Source: Candidatus Palauibacter polyketidifaciens (GTDB lineage Bacteria > Gemmatimonadota > Gemmatimonadetes > Palauibacterales > Palauibacteraceae). From it: a stretch of 35,906 nt of DNA. Within the stretch, counting starts at the first letter, position 1. Every line of letters starts with the position of its first letter. A model generated the notes under the pieces. The model was not told where the DNA came from and made no database searches. It saw nothing but the letters and a program-made list of their open reading frames with translations. Shown piece by piece: positions 15,712-24,050 of the stretch. The stretch covers positions 1 through 35,906 of the forward strand of contig NZ_CANPVO010000043.1 of NCBI RefSeq assembly GCF_947581785.1, read 5' to 3'. Both the position numbers and the translations under genes were made by a program.

Positions 15712-17088
15712 TCAGTCGCCCTGCTGCTGGTCCGTCGTGATGCGCCCGGCCGCGCCGGCGGGCCCGTTGTCCCAGTCCTGGGCGCTGGAGATGTTCGGCA
15801 CACCCCAGTCGTCGCCGTTCCAGCCCTGGAAGCCCTCCATCTTGAAGGTCCATAGACCCGTCGTCATGTCGCTCACGACGATGAGGCCGTCCTCGTTCCG
15901 GATGTCGACCCCGAACGTGCCGTTGAACACAGGCGTCCGATCGACGTTCGGCGGCCCGAGGTAGGTGTCGTAGTGGCCCACCGTGATCGGGTTCTCCGGG
16001 TCCATCATGTTGAACACGACGAGCCCGTCCAGGTAGCCGGACACGAACACGAGCGGCCAACGCACCTCGTGGTTGTGGACGAGGTTCTTCCAGTTCGCCG
16101 TCCACGCCGCGATCGGACGGTTGATCGCCGGCACCTCGCCGTTCAGCCCCGGCCGGAGGTCGAAGATCCTGAGCGGCGCGTACTGATACTCCGTCTCCGC
16201 GATCGCGAAGTTGCCATCCGGGGTGGGCGTGAACGTATGACCGCTGCGAATGCCGGAGACCCCGACGATCTGCGTCAGAAGCTCCGGGTTGTCGAGGTCC
16301 GTCACGTCGTAGATGTAGTAGCCGCCGGTGCCGCCGCCGTAGAAGCGGTCCGTCCCCGTTTCCGGGTGATAGCCGAGATAGAAGTCGTGGTATCCCCGCC
16401 GGCGATTCCCCTGCATCCCCTGATCCGGGACCGGGATCTGCGCCACCATCGCGTCGCCGCGCCCGTCGACGAGCGCGCCGAGGTCGTAGACGGCCGCGTA
16501 CGGTCCCGAGACCGTGGCGACGAGATACACGTTCATGTTCGAGTGCTTGTAGATGAAGATGTTGTGGAAGCCGCCCGGGAGGTCGGGCTCCCTGATGCGG
16601 GCCACCTCGCGCACCGTCGAGGCGTCCGGCAGTCCGGTGACGTCGAGGACCACGGCCCCCATGTCGGAGTCCGGCCCGCCCTGCCCGAACTGGAGCGACT
16701 GCACGACGTAGTAGCGGTCGCCCCACTTGAAGTGCTTCACGTCCATCCCGCCGGTGCGCTGGTGGAGATCCTGGTCCTCGATCCGCCACTCGTAGAGCAC
16801 CTCGGGGTTCTCCGGGTCCTCGATCGAGACGATGTCCAGCCCTTTCGGACCGACCGGTCCGTACTGCATGCGCGCCACGTACGCGTACGGCCGGTGCATC
16901 TCCTGCTCGATGTCCATGTCCGCGATGCTGAGCCGCGGGCCGAGCGGGACGTGTCCGAGCACTTCCATGTTCCGGCTGCCGCGCTCCACGACATCGATCG
17001 CCTGGGCGCCGAGGGCCGCCGGGGCGACGACGACCGCGCCGAGCACGGCGGCCGCGGCGAGTGTCAGAGTCCGATTTCCAACCTTCAT
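15712..17088 (-). CDS. Secreted LVIVD-repeat beta-propeller protein
   Basis: A 458-residue exported protein with signal peptide MKVGNRTLTLAAAAVLGAVVVAPAALGAQA. The body has repeated units of the LVIVD type: LDIVSIEDPENPEVLYEW, VVLDVTGLPD, YYIYDVTDLDNPELLTQI, LRIFDLRPG and LVVFNMMDPENPITVGHY. These predict a seven-bladed-like propeller on the cell surface or in the periplasm. A His-rich pair (HNHEVRW; GGFHNIF) could bind metal. Selenium-binding-protein/methanethiol-oxidase-like folds are a structural alternative. The function is unknown; placement directly after a multicopper oxidase gene (33-base gap) suggests the two act together. Confidence 0.75.
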   Translation of the reverse strand: MKVGNRTLTLAAAAVLGAVVVAPAALGAQAIDVVERGSRNMEVLGHVPLGPRLSIADMDIEQEMHRPYAYVARMQYGPVGPKGLDIVSIEDPENPEVLYEWRIEDQDLHQRTGGMDVKHFKWGDRYYVVQSLQFGQGGPDSDMGAVVLDVTGLPDASTVREVARIREPDLPGGFHNIFIYKHSNMNVYLVATVSGPYAAVYDLGALVDGRGDAMVAQIPVPDQGMQGNRRRGYHDFYLGYHPETGTDRFYGGGTGGYYIYDVTDLDNPELLTQIVGVSGIRSGHTFTPTPDGNFAIAETEYQYAPLRIFDLRPGLNGEVPAINRPIAAWTANWKNLVHNHEVRWPLVFVSGYLDGLVVFNMMDPENPITVGHYDTYLGPPNVDRTPVFNGTFGVDIRNEDGLIVVSDMTTGLWTFKMEGFQGWNGDDWGVPNISSAQDWDNGPAGAAGRITTDQQQGD

Positions 17089-17121
17089 TCTTTCCTCCAG
17101 TCAGAGCTGGCAGCCCGCGGG

Positions 17122-18813
17122 CTAGCCGGGGTCCACCGTGAACACCATGGACATGCCGGCCTCCAGGTGCTCCGCAATATGGCAGTGCGCCATCCATCGG
17201 CCAGAGTTGGAGGCCTCGAGCAGGATGTCGAACGTCGATCCGACCGGGATCACGACCGTGTCCTTCCACGCGAGATTGTCCGACGGTATCCCGTCCTTCG
17301 AGAGCACGAGGAAGCGCTGGCCGTGGATATGGATCGGGTGCTGCATCGGGTGGAACGAACGGCGCTGGTTGTGGATGCGGATCTTCCGCACGTCGCCGAC
17401 CTTGAAGCGCCAGTCGATGTCCCGGTTCTCCTTCCCCGTCCGGGTGTCGCGCAGGATCCACGTCAGGTTCTCCGACGTCGAAAGGAAGTTCATCATCGGC
17501 ATCGCGTCGGTCCACTCGACGGGCGGGAAATAGAGGGTGTCGATCGCCATCACCGCGACGATGTCGCTGGGGAGGTCCCCGACCCGGACCGTGAGCTCGA
17601 GTTCGTGGTCGACGGGCCGGCCGAACTCGGCGCGGTAGCGGTCGATGTCCTCGATGACGTCCGCGTGTTCGCGCAGGGTCTCGAAGGCCGTCCCGTGGTC
17701 CTCCGCCATCGGTTCGTCGAGGACGGTGACGATCCCGAGCGTGTCGGTTTGGGGATAGAAGCGGCCGTTGAAGTGGTCGATGGCCTGAATCGGGTTGAGG
17801 AGCGCCCACGTCCCCGGCTCGTCGAAGCGGGCGTCGACGATGTATCGCTGGGCCGGGGCGAGGACGACGTTCGAGACGAAGCTCTCACGCTCGAACTTGC
17901 TCACGTCGGCGCCCACGAGCTTCATCTCCGCGCCCTCCAGGACGAGGTTGAAGGTGCGCGTGTTCGCGACGTTCGTGAGGTAGAGCCGGCGGACCTCGCC
18001 GCGGCGGACCGTCGCCTCCCAGCGCGGCTCGCCGTTCACGAGCAACTGGTTTCCGAATCGGCCCATGAGCGTCTGCACGGCGGCCTCGCGGCCCCAGGGG
18101 AAGAGTCCGCCTTCGTCGACGAGCAGGTCGTCGAGCATGAGGAAGTCCTCCCCGTTCGCGGGGCCGTAGTAGTCGGGCGCGGGCGCGTCGACGAGCATGT
18201 TCCCGTACAGACCGAGGTCCTGCTGGATGTCCTCGCGGTGGTGGGGGTGGTACCAGTAGAGGCCGGCGTCCCGGAAATGGACCCGGTAGATGAAGGACTC
18301 GCCGGGTTCGACCGGATCCTGGGTGACGCCGGGGACGCCGTCGAACTCGTTCTCGAGCCTGACGCCGTGCCAGTGGACGGCCGTCGGCAGGTCGATGTGG
18401 TTCGTGAACAGGACGATGATCTCCGCGCCCTGGGGGACGCGGATGAGGGGCCCGGGGTACTGCCCGTTGAAGCCGTACATCGTGAAGGTCCGCGTCCCGA
18501 TCGTGCGCCGGACGAACCCGGCCTCGAGGCGGAGCGTGTCGCCGTCGGCCATCTCCACGACCTCCCGGAAGACCGCCTCCGGGAGCATCCCGGGATCGTG
18601 GCCGGGGTCGGGCAGGTACGGGGTCACGCCGGGGACGGCGCCCATCAGGCCCGGCAGCATCATCGGCATCGGGATCGGCTGCGGCGGCATGCGCCACACG
18701 GCCCCCGTGCTGTCCGTCGCCATCATGTGGCCCGCGTGCTCCTGCCCCGATGCCGGGGCGGCCGTCAGTCCGATGAACGCCGGGAGGGCTGCGGCGACGG
18801 CGAGGGTGCGCAC
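17122..18813 (-). CDS. Three-domain multicopper oxidase (laccase/CueO/CopA-like)
   Basis: A 563-residue exported oxidase that takes electrons from phenols or metal ions and reduces O2 to water. The signal peptide ends near residue 23 (ASGQ). All four copper-binding blocks are visible: HWHG (147-150), YWYHPHHRED (187-195 region), HPMQHPIHIHG (488-498) and HCHIAEHLEAGM (543-554), so type 1 Cys544 with axial Met554 and the trinuclear site are complete. A Met/Pro-rich insert near the N-terminus (RMPPQPIPMPMMLPGLMG, 41-58) resembles Met-rich copper-handling regions. GTG/ATG start at 18813, 26 bases after the small secreted protein gene. Unlike the oxidase at 11043 it is the classical three-domain form. 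Confidence 0.93.
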   Translation of the reverse strand: MRTLAVAAALPAFIGLTAAPASGQEHAGHMMATDSTGAVWRMPPQPIPMPMMLPGLMGAVPGVTPYLPDPGHDPGMLPEAVFREVVEMADGDTLRLEAGFVRRTIGTRTFTMYGFNGQYPGPLIRVPQGAEIIVLFTNHIDLPTAVHWHGVRLENEFDGVPGVTQDPVEPGESFIYRVHFRDAGLYWYHPHHREDIQQDLGLYGNMLVDAPAPDYYGPANGEDFLMLDDLLVDEGGLFPWGREAAVQTLMGRFGNQLLVNGEPRWEATVRRGEVRRLYLTNVANTRTFNLVLEGAEMKLVGADVSKFERESFVSNVVLAPAQRYIVDARFDEPGTWALLNPIQAIDHFNGRFYPQTDTLGIVTVLDEPMAEDHGTAFETLREHADVIEDIDRYRAEFGRPVDHELELTVRVGDLPSDIVAVMAIDTLYFPPVEWTDAMPMMNFLSTSENLTWILRDTRTGKENRDIDWRFKVGDVRKIRIHNQRRSFHPMQHPIHIHGQRFLVLSKDGIPSDNLAWKDTVVIPVGSTFDILLEASNSGRWMAHCHIAEHLEAGMSMVFTVDPG

Positions 18814-18839
18814 TGTCTTCGACCGCCGTTCGGGTGGGC

Positions 18840-19424
18840 TCAGTAGTAGAGCTGGCAGTTCATGGCCTCGAAGGGTCCGTGCCCGGCCATCGTGTGGAGC
18901 CGGCCGGAGGGCGAAAGGCCGGTGAGCATGATCGGTCCCTGCCAGCGCTCGACGTCCGCCGAGGCTTCTTCACTCACGAAGATGAGGAACTGGTTCCAGG
19001 CGACCCGCCCCGTGAGCCGGTTGTCCTCGCCGAGCGTGCCGAGCTGCACCCACTCGTTGAGTTCGGGCTTCGCGGCCCACGCGACGTAGACGGCCCCGCG
19101 CCGCTTGCGCATCTGCTCGACCTGGATCTCGATGTCGAACGTCTGGAAACCGCCCTCGTCGACGGTGATCTCGAACGGCGAGCCGGGCTGCGTGAGCGTC
19201 ATCGAGCCGCGGCTCCCGGGCGCGCTCTGGGTGCCGGAGAGCCGGACGACTTCGGGCGTGAGGAGGCAGGCGCCGAACAGAGGCGTCGCGCCCGCCCACG
19301 GCCCGACGCCGGTCGGACCGCCGGCCCGCGCCTCGCCCGCGACGAGGGTGCCGAGGGCGACGAGGGCGACCGCGAAGGCGGCGCCGCCGCCGATGACGCT
19401 GATGGTCGGTTTCATGCTCTTCAT
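18840..19424 (-). CDS. Small secreted protein of unknown function
   Basis: From the ATG at 19424 the product is 194 residues with a good signal peptide (hydrophobic VIGGGAAFAVALVALGTLVAGEARA). The mature domain is beta-rich, with two cysteines (FGACLLT and the near-terminal MNCQLYY) that could form a disulphide. No family was recognised. ATG 19415 is another possible start. A longer frame starts at ATG 19556 in a TAATG overlap with the dioxygenase gene and would add 44 Gly/Asn/Pro-rich residues before the signal peptide; I prefer the shorter form because it puts the signal at the N-terminus. It lies between the dioxygenase and multicopper oxidase genes. Confidence 0.6.
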   Translation of the reverse strand: MKSMKPTISVIGGGAAFAVALVALGTLVAGEARAGGPTGVGPWAGATPLFGACLLTPEVVRLSGTQSAPGSRGSMTLTQPGSPFEITVDEGGFQTFDIEIQVEQMRKRRGAVYVAWAAKPELNEWVQLGTLGEDNRLTGRVAWNQFLIFVSEEASADVERWQGPIMLTGLSPSGRLHTMAGHGPFEAMNCQLYY

Positions 19425-19475
19425 GCCTCGAAAGGTCGATTCCCGCGTCCCGCCCTGCAAGCGCCCGCCGCCCGG

Positions 19476-19529
19476 GTTGCCGCCGCCGGCGGGGCCGCCC
19501 GCGTTGCCGCCGCCGGCGGGGCCGCCCGC
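19476..19529. repeat. 27-bp perfect tandem repeat, two copies
   Basis: Copies at 19476-19502 and 19503-19529 are identical and GC-only except for TT. On the minus strand they would encode GGPAGGGNA twice if the upstream ATG at 19556 is used. Confidence 0.9.
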
Positions 19530-19555
19530 GTTCCGGGATGACGGTCCTCGGCCCA

Positions 19556-20380
19556 TTAGGTCCGCCGAGGCCTCCCGCGTCTCCCGTCTCCGCCGTCGGG
19601 CCGGCCGGTCTCGGCGTCCGTGAGATCGAGACCCAGATCGAAGGTGGCGACGTATCCGTCATCCGCCTCGCTCACCCGGGCCATGAGGCTCTCGCCACCG
19701 TCGCGGAAGATGCGGTCGTCGGCGTTCATCCTCGTGCGTTGGCCGCGCGCGGCGTACGGCGCCTGTGCGTGCACCTTGTCCGTGAGCGCCTCGTCGAAGT
19801 AGAGCTGCGAGGTGAACTCGTAGGGCTGTCCGGCGACCTCGGTGCGCACCTTGAAGTGCACGTGGACCGCGCGCTCGCGGTACCAGCCCGGAAAGATCGT
19901 GGTGAACCGGGCCACGCCATCGTCATCCGTGAGCTGGTGGCCGCGCAGGAACTGCCTGTGCCTGGCCGCCGCGGGGGCTCCCTCGTCTTCGACCCCGGAG
20001 TAGACGCCGTCGGCGTCGCACTGCCACAGGTCGACCAGCGCGCCGGCGAGCGCCGAGCAGTCGCCCCGGGAGATCCGGGAGACGTTGAACCTCAGGGTCA
20101 GCGGGATTCCCTCGCTCACCGCCCCGGTCGACGGATCAGACCGGATGTCCGACCGTTCGAGCCCCGCGTCCACGAAGAAGGGTCCTTCCGTCTGCTCGGG
20201 CTTCGCCACGCAGGCCGGCAGCGCGCGAGCGATCCCTTCCGCCTGGGCAGCGAGGGCCACCTCCGGGCCCGTCCCGAGAATCCACCGGCCGGCGGCCAGC
20301 GCCCCGCCGCCCACGCCGAGGGCGGCGAGAGCTTCGCGCCGCGTGAGTATCCGGCCCCGTTCCGCGTGATCGTGTGTCAT
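19556..20380 (-). CDS. TAT-exported intradiol ring-cleavage dioxygenase family protein
   Basis: A 274-residue secreted protein. LTRREALAALGVGGGALAAG (12-31) is a twin-arginine signal. The catalytic domain has PEQTEGPFF (61-69), VDLWQCDADGVYSG (116-129) and the Fe(III) ligands Tyr128, Tyr167 (PGWYRER), His173 and His175 (HVHFKV), so all four ligands are present. Intradiol enzymes open catechol-type rings between the two hydroxyls using O2. Export through TAT is a known variant of secreted, often polyphenol-related, family members; substrate unknown. The ATG at 20380 is chosen because GAGGAGGT lies 5 bases upstream; ATG 20413 (TGATG overlap with fxsA) is in frame but has no such site. Confidence 0.87.
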   Translation of the reverse strand: MTHDHAERGRILTRREALAALGVGGGALAAGRWILGTGPEVALAAQAEGIARALPACVAKPEQTEGPFFVDAGLERSDIRSDPSTGAVSEGIPLTLRFNVSRISRGDCSALAGALVDLWQCDADGVYSGVEDEGAPAAARHRQFLRGHQLTDDDGVARFTTIFPGWYRERAVHVHFKVRTEVAGQPYEFTSQLYFDEALTDKVHAQAPYAARGQRTRMNADDRIFRDGGESLMARVSEADDGYVATFDLGLDLTDAETGRPDGGDGRRGRPRRT

Positions 20381-20385
20381 GTCGT

Positions 20386-20393
20386 ACCTCCTC
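20386..20393 (-). promoter_or_regulatory. Strong Shine-Dalgarno site for the dioxygenase start
   Basis: GAGGAGGT on the minus strand, 5 bases before ATG 20380. It decides the start against the in-frame ATG at 20413. Confidence 0.85.
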
Positions 20394-20412
20394 GTATGTC
20401 CGTCGGGCTTCA

Positions 20413-20931
20413 TCAGTCGGGCGTTGGCTCATCCTCCTCGATGACGATCTCCCGTCCGGACGGCCGTTTGCCTGCGCGGCCCGGCCGGCGAGCCCCGGGA
20501 CGCGCCACGAAATCTCCGTGAAGTCCCGAGAATCCCCCCGGCCCGCCCACGACGCGGATCTTGCCGCCCTCGACCTGCCTGCCGAGCCAGTTCCGGACGC
20601 GGGCGATGAGCCGCCCCCGCACGGGCGGGATCAGGAGCAGGATGCCGGCGATGTCCGTGATGACGCCGGGCGTGATGAGGACGACCCCCGCGGCGAGGAT
20701 CAGCAGCGCGTGGACGAGCGATTCGCCGGGAAGCGCGCCCCCCTGCAGTTCGTCGCGGACGGCGAGCCAGGCCCTGAGCCCCTCGCGGCGGGCGAGCCAC
20801 GCCCCGGCGGCGCCCGTCCCGAGGACGAGGAGGAGCGTGGGGCCGAACCCGAGCAGGCCGCCGAGGCGAATGAGGAGCGCAAGCTCGACGACGGGAACGA
20901 TCGTGAACAGCAGGAACAGCCGCAGAAGCAC
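20413..20931 (-). CDS. fxsA: FxsA family membrane protein
   Basis: A 172-residue inner-membrane protein with the FxsA pattern: LLFTIVPVVELALLIRLGGLLG at the N-terminus, LLLVLGTGAAGAWLARREG, and LITPGVITDIAGILLLIPPVRG (about 84-105). In E. coli, FxsA relieves exclusion of phage T7 by the F plasmid; the normal role is not known. The C-terminal 45 residues are a basic, Gly/Arg-rich cytoplasmic tail. GTG start, 19 bases after the MIP18-type gene; its TGA overlaps an in-frame upstream ATG of the dioxygenase. Confidence 0.85.
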   Translation of the reverse strand: MLLRLFLLFTIVPVVELALLIRLGGLLGFGPTLLLVLGTGAAGAWLARREGLRAWLAVRDELQGGALPGESLVHALLILAAGVVLITPGVITDIAGILLLIPPVRGRLIARVRNWLGRQVEGGKIRVVGGPGGFSGLHGDFVARPGARRPGRAGKRPSGREIVIEEDEPTPD

Positions 20932-20950
20932 GGTTAGAACCCCAGGACCG

Positions 20951-21337
20951 TCAGAAGCCCATCATCGCACGCACGGCCGGATCGATCCTTTCGGGGGTCC
21001 AGAACGGCTTCCACACGAGGCTCACGACGGCCTCCTCCACGCCGTCCACCGTCTCCGCCGCGTCCTTGGCGCCCCCGAGAATCTGGCCACCCGCCGGGCA
21101 GCCGGGACTCGTCAGCGTCATCGTGACCTTCGCCTCGCCCTCCTCGACTTCGACATCGTACACGAGTCCGAGATCCACGATGTTGATGCCGAGTTCGGGA
21201 TCCGTCACGGTGCGGAGCGCGGTCCGCACCTTCTCCGCGATCTCGGGCGACTCCGCTTCCGATGGGGCCTCGTCCGCCGGGGCCTCGTCCGTCGAACCCA
21301 TCCCGTCCATGGGATCCCTCGTATCCTTCTCTTCCAT
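20951..21337 (-). CDS. MIP18/SufT-like metal-sulfur cluster assembly factor (DUF59)
   Basis: A 128-residue cytoplasmic protein. After a 30-residue acidic leader, the domain carries VTDPELGINIVDLGLVYDV and LTSPGCPAGGQILGGA, the two patches typical of PaaD/SufT/MIP18 proteins, with the conserved Cys of SPGCP. Such factors help deliver Fe-S clusters to client enzymes. Fe-S clients encoded nearby would be Nth, QueG and possibly the kinase fusion. ATG 21337 is preferred because AAGGTGA lies about 9 bases upstream; GTG 21349 is in frame but its ribosome site would be too close. Confidence 0.87.
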   Translation of the reverse strand: MEEKDTRDPMDGMGSTDEAPADEAPSEAESPEIAEKVRTALRTVTDPELGINIVDLGLVYDVEVEEGEAKVTMTLTSPGCPAGGQILGGAKDAAETVDGVEEAVVSLVWKPFWTPERIDPAVRAMMGF

Positions 21338-21377
21338 TGTATCCGTCACCTTTCGATCGTTGTCCGACGCCGACCCT

Positions 21378-21409
21378 CCAACTCACCAACTCCTCTAACC
21401 CACCAACTC
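21378..21409. repeat. Three CCAACTC repeats between two genes
   Basis: CCAACTC at 21378-21384, 21386-21392 and 21403-21409 (GAGTTGG on the transcribed strand) span the end of the FAD oxidoreductase gene and the following spacer. Low-complexity; no function inferred. Confidence 0.5.
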
Positions 21410-22630
21410 GCCGGGGCGTACGCCCGGCTTCTCGAACTCCTTCAACAGATCCTCCACCGTGGGGCGCGCGCGCACCAGCGCCCGGCAGTCCTCCATGGCG
21501 CCGGTCGCGTTGATGAGGATCGTGCCGGTGAGCCGGTTGTCCGTCACGCAGTAGACGATCGAGCGGCCGGAGCCGAGTTCGCCGGAGACGATCGTGCGGT
21601 CCACCTCGGCCGTCTCTCCGAACACGTTGATGCTGAGGTCGAACACGTGCGTGAAGAAATAGGAGAGGTGGTCGAACTCCTCCCTCGCGCCGGCCATGTT
21701 GCGGCCCGCGTGGCGCCCGTGCGCGCGGGCGTGGTCCCAGTGCTCGAGGCGCGAGAGTCCGCCCCCCATGGGATCCGGGAAGCGGGCCACGTCCCCTGCC
21801 GCGTAGATGTGAGGGGCCGTGGTCTCGGCGGACCCGTCCACGACGATCCCGTCCTGGACCGCGAGGCCGGCCTCGGCGCCGAGTTCATCGTTCGGCGACA
21901 TCCCGACGCCCATGATCGCAAGGTCGGTGGGGATCTCCTCGCCGCTGTCGAGCACGACCCGCCCAAGGCGTCCCTCCCCTTCAAAGGCGGCGACGCCCGA
22001 GCCCATCATGAATCGCACGCCGCGCTCCTCGAAGTAGCGGCGGAGGAAGCTCGCGATCGTCTCCGGAAAGACGCGCGCCCAGACGCGAGGCTCCACCTCG
22101 AGGACGACGGCATCGACGTCGAACTTCGACAGCGATGAGGCCAGTTCCATCCCGATGAAGCCGGCACCGACGAGCACGACGCGCGACGCGCCGCGGGCGA
22201 TCTCGCGCAGTTGCTCGGAGTCGGCGGCCGTGCGGAGGGTCGACACGCCGGGGAGATCGCTTCCCGGCACCTCGAGCCGCTTCGCCCGCCCGCCCGTGGC
22301 GATCAGAATGCGACGGCCCCGGAACGCGTCTCCCGCCGCCGTGTGGATGGTCATGGCGCGAGCATCCAGACGCTTCACCTCCGCGTCCGTGAACAGCGTG
22401 AGTTCGTCCGCCAGGTCATCGAACCAGCGCGCGGGTTTCACGTGCAGCAGGTCGCGGGGCGCCCCCTCCGCCTGCAGGAACTCCTTCGACAGGGGAGGCC
22501 GGTGATAGGGAGGGTCCGGTTCCTCCGCGAAGATGGCGATCGAGCCGTTGCGGTCGATCTCCCGGATCCCGTCCACCGCCGAGACCGCCGCGAGGCCGCC
22601 TCCCACGATGACGTAGTCGAAGCTCTTCAT
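21395..22630 (-). CDS. FAD-dependent pyridine nucleotide-disulfide oxidoreductase (ferredoxin reductase/AIF-like)
   Basis: A 411-residue cytoplasmic flavoprotein. FAD-binding VIVGGGLAA (7-15), PYHRPPLSKEFL (about 41-52) typical of rubredoxin/ferredoxin reductases, the NAD(P)H-binding VVLVGAGFIGMELASSLSK (about 150-168), and the second FAD motif IYAAGDVARFPDP (about 275-287) are in order. It has no redox CxxxxC, so it is of the ferredoxin-reductase/AIF class that passes electrons from NAD(P)H to an Fe-S or other partner. No ferredoxin gene is seen in the window. ATG start, 7 bases after the lipoprotein gene. Confidence 0.9.
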   Translation of the reverse strand: MKSFDYVIVGGGLAAVSAVDGIREIDRNGSIAIFAEEPDPPYHRPPLSKEFLQAEGAPRDLLHVKPARWFDDLADELTLFTDAEVKRLDARAMTIHTAAGDAFRGRRILIATGGRAKRLEVPGSDLPGVSTLRTAADSEQLREIARGASRVVLVGAGFIGMELASSLSKFDVDAVVLEVEPRVWARVFPETIASFLRRYFEERGVRFMMGSGVAAFEGEGRLGRVVLDSGEEIPTDLAIMGVGMSPNDELGAEAGLAVQDGIVVDGSAETTAPHIYAAGDVARFPDPMGGGLSRLEHWDHARAHGRHAGRNMAGAREEFDHLSYFFTHVFDLSINVFGETAEVDRTIVSGELGSGRSIVYCVTDNRLTGTILINATGAMEDCRALVRARPTVEDLLKEFEKPGVRPGELVG

Positions 22631-22637
22631 CCGCAGG

Positions 22638-23171
22638 TCAGCCTCCCGCGTCTTCGGCCGACTGGTCGTGGACGATGAGCCAGGCCCCTTCCACGTTCAG
22701 CAGGACGAGCGTGAAGGGCCCCGTCGATGTGACCGCCCCGTCGCGTTCGAGGACGTAGCGCGCCGTCGCGACGCCGACCCGCTCATCGACCTCCCGGACC
22801 CGAAGGTCCTCGAAGCGGAGGCTATCCCGCGCCGCGCCGGGCGCGAATCCCGGAGCGTATCGCTCCCGAATCCCATCGAAGCCTTCGATGAGTCCCGTCG
22901 CTCCGATGTAGCTCGTCGTCGGAGACGGGGAGTAGGCGCTCATGAAGCCGTCGAGATCGCCCGCGTTCCACGCCGCCGCCTGCAGGTCGAGCAGGGAGGC
23001 GACCTGCTCGGCGAGATCGGGCCCTTCGTCCGCCACGGGAGAGCCGTTCTCGTCCAACCGCTCGAGGCGGCAGCCCCCCAGCGCGAGTCCGGCGGCCAGA
23101 GCGACCGCCGTCGCCGCCGGGAGCCTCGAACCTTGCCTCCCGATCCGTCGGTATCGGGTCATTCGTCTCAT
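22638..23171 (-). CDS. NTF2-like (DUF4440-type) lipoprotein
   Basis: A 177-residue lipoprotein. The signal ends in the lipobox LGGC (31-34), so Cys34 is the lipidation site. The mature domain follows the NTF2-like pattern: LLDLQAAAWNAGDLDGFMSAYSPSPTTSYIG, RERYAPGF, then strands ending in FTLVLLNVEGAWLIVHDQSAE, a layout common in SnoaL/DUF4440 proteins. Ligand or activity unknown. The ATG at 23171 overlaps the TGA of the preceding hydrolase gene by four bases (ATGA), which fixes this start over the ATG three codons later. Confidence 0.82.
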   Translation of the reverse strand: MRRMTRYRRIGRQGSRLPAATAVALAAGLALGGCRLERLDENGSPVADEGPDLAEQVASLLDLQAAAWNAGDLDGFMSAYSPSPTTSYIGATGLIEGFDGIRERYAPGFAPGAARDSLRFEDLRVREVDERVGVATARYVLERDGAVTSTGPFTLVLLNVEGAWLIVHDQSAEDAGG

Positions 23172-24034
23172 TTCAGTGCGCGCGTGAACAGTTCGACCGA
23201 GGCGTCGATCGCCTCTTCGAGTTCCGGCGTCGTCCCCGCGAACGGGTGTCCGGCCTGGAACGTGTGCGTCCCACGATCTACCCCGACGAGCCGCGCAAGG
23301 TCGCCCACCGCGTCGGCGATCCGCCAGGCGTCGCTGAAGGGCACGGACTCGTCGGCCGTCCCGTGCACCACCGTGACCGGAATCTGCAGGCTCGCGGCGC
23401 TGGCAAGGACGTCGAGGCGCTCCCGGTTCGCGCGCATGTCGTCGAGCACGTTTCGCTCGAGCGGCATGTCCTGCTTCGTGCGCGCGTTCGGGATGATCAC
23501 GGTTTCTCCCGCCTCCCACCGGTCGGCGAAGCTCTCGTAGCGGGTGACCGATGAGATCGAGGCCCACGTGACGAGCCCCCGCACCTGGGACCGGAGACCC
23601 GCCTTCAGGATGCAGGTGGCGCCGCCCCGGCTGTGTCCCAGCAGGCCGAAGCGCGTGGCCGGAACGACCTCCGTGTTGCCGAGCCGGCCGCTCACGAGTC
23701 CATCGAGGATGGCCTCCAGGTCCCAGAGTTCGCGGGAGAAGGTGTTGTGGCTGAAGGCCTCCAGGTCGTCGAAGTCCGAGTCGCGCACGCCGGAGCCATC
23801 GAAGTTGAAGGAGACGACGGGAATCCCGGTCTGCTCAGCGAGTTGTTCGCAGAGATGGGGGAAGAAGCCCCAGTCCTTGAACCCCTTGAAGCCGTGGCAG
23901 ACGACGATGGCCGCGCCGACGCCGTCGACCGGGGGCCCGGCTTCGGCGGGAGCGGCGTGCGACCAGTAGTCGCCGCGAAGGTCCGCGCCCGGGGGCGTGA
24001 GCCGGAACGGAGTTCGCGTCACGGACTGCGTCAT
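23168..24034 (-). CDS. Alpha/beta hydrolase (dienelactone hydrolase/acyl-peptidase-like)
   Basis: A 288-residue cytoplasmic enzyme. VVCHGFKGFKDWGFFPHL (44-61) forms the oxyanion loop, GHSRGGAT (133-140) holds nucleophile Ser135, HGTADESVPF (224-233) holds Asp228, and the GTHTFQAGHPF region (256-265) holds the catalytic His (257 or 263). The HGFKGFK motif is typical of the osmotically inducible/'hydrolase of unknown specificity' group. No signal peptide. ATG start 16 bases after the adenosyltransferase gene. Substrate unknown. Confidence 0.87.
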   Translation of the reverse strand: MTQSVTRTPFRLTPPGADLRGDYWSHAAPAEAGPPVDGVGAAIVVCHGFKGFKDWGFFPHLCEQLAEQTGIPVVSFNFDGSGVRDSDFDDLEAFSHNTFSRELWDLEAILDGLVSGRLGNTEVVPATRFGLLGHSRGGATCILKAGLRSQVRGLVTWASISSVTRYESFADRWEAGETVIIPNARTKQDMPLERNVLDDMRANRERLDVLASAASLQIPVTVVHGTADESVPFSDAWRIADAVGDLARLVGVDRGTHTFQAGHPFAGTTPELEEAIDASVELFTRALK

Positions 24035-24050
24035 GTCTTCATCGTCCGCA

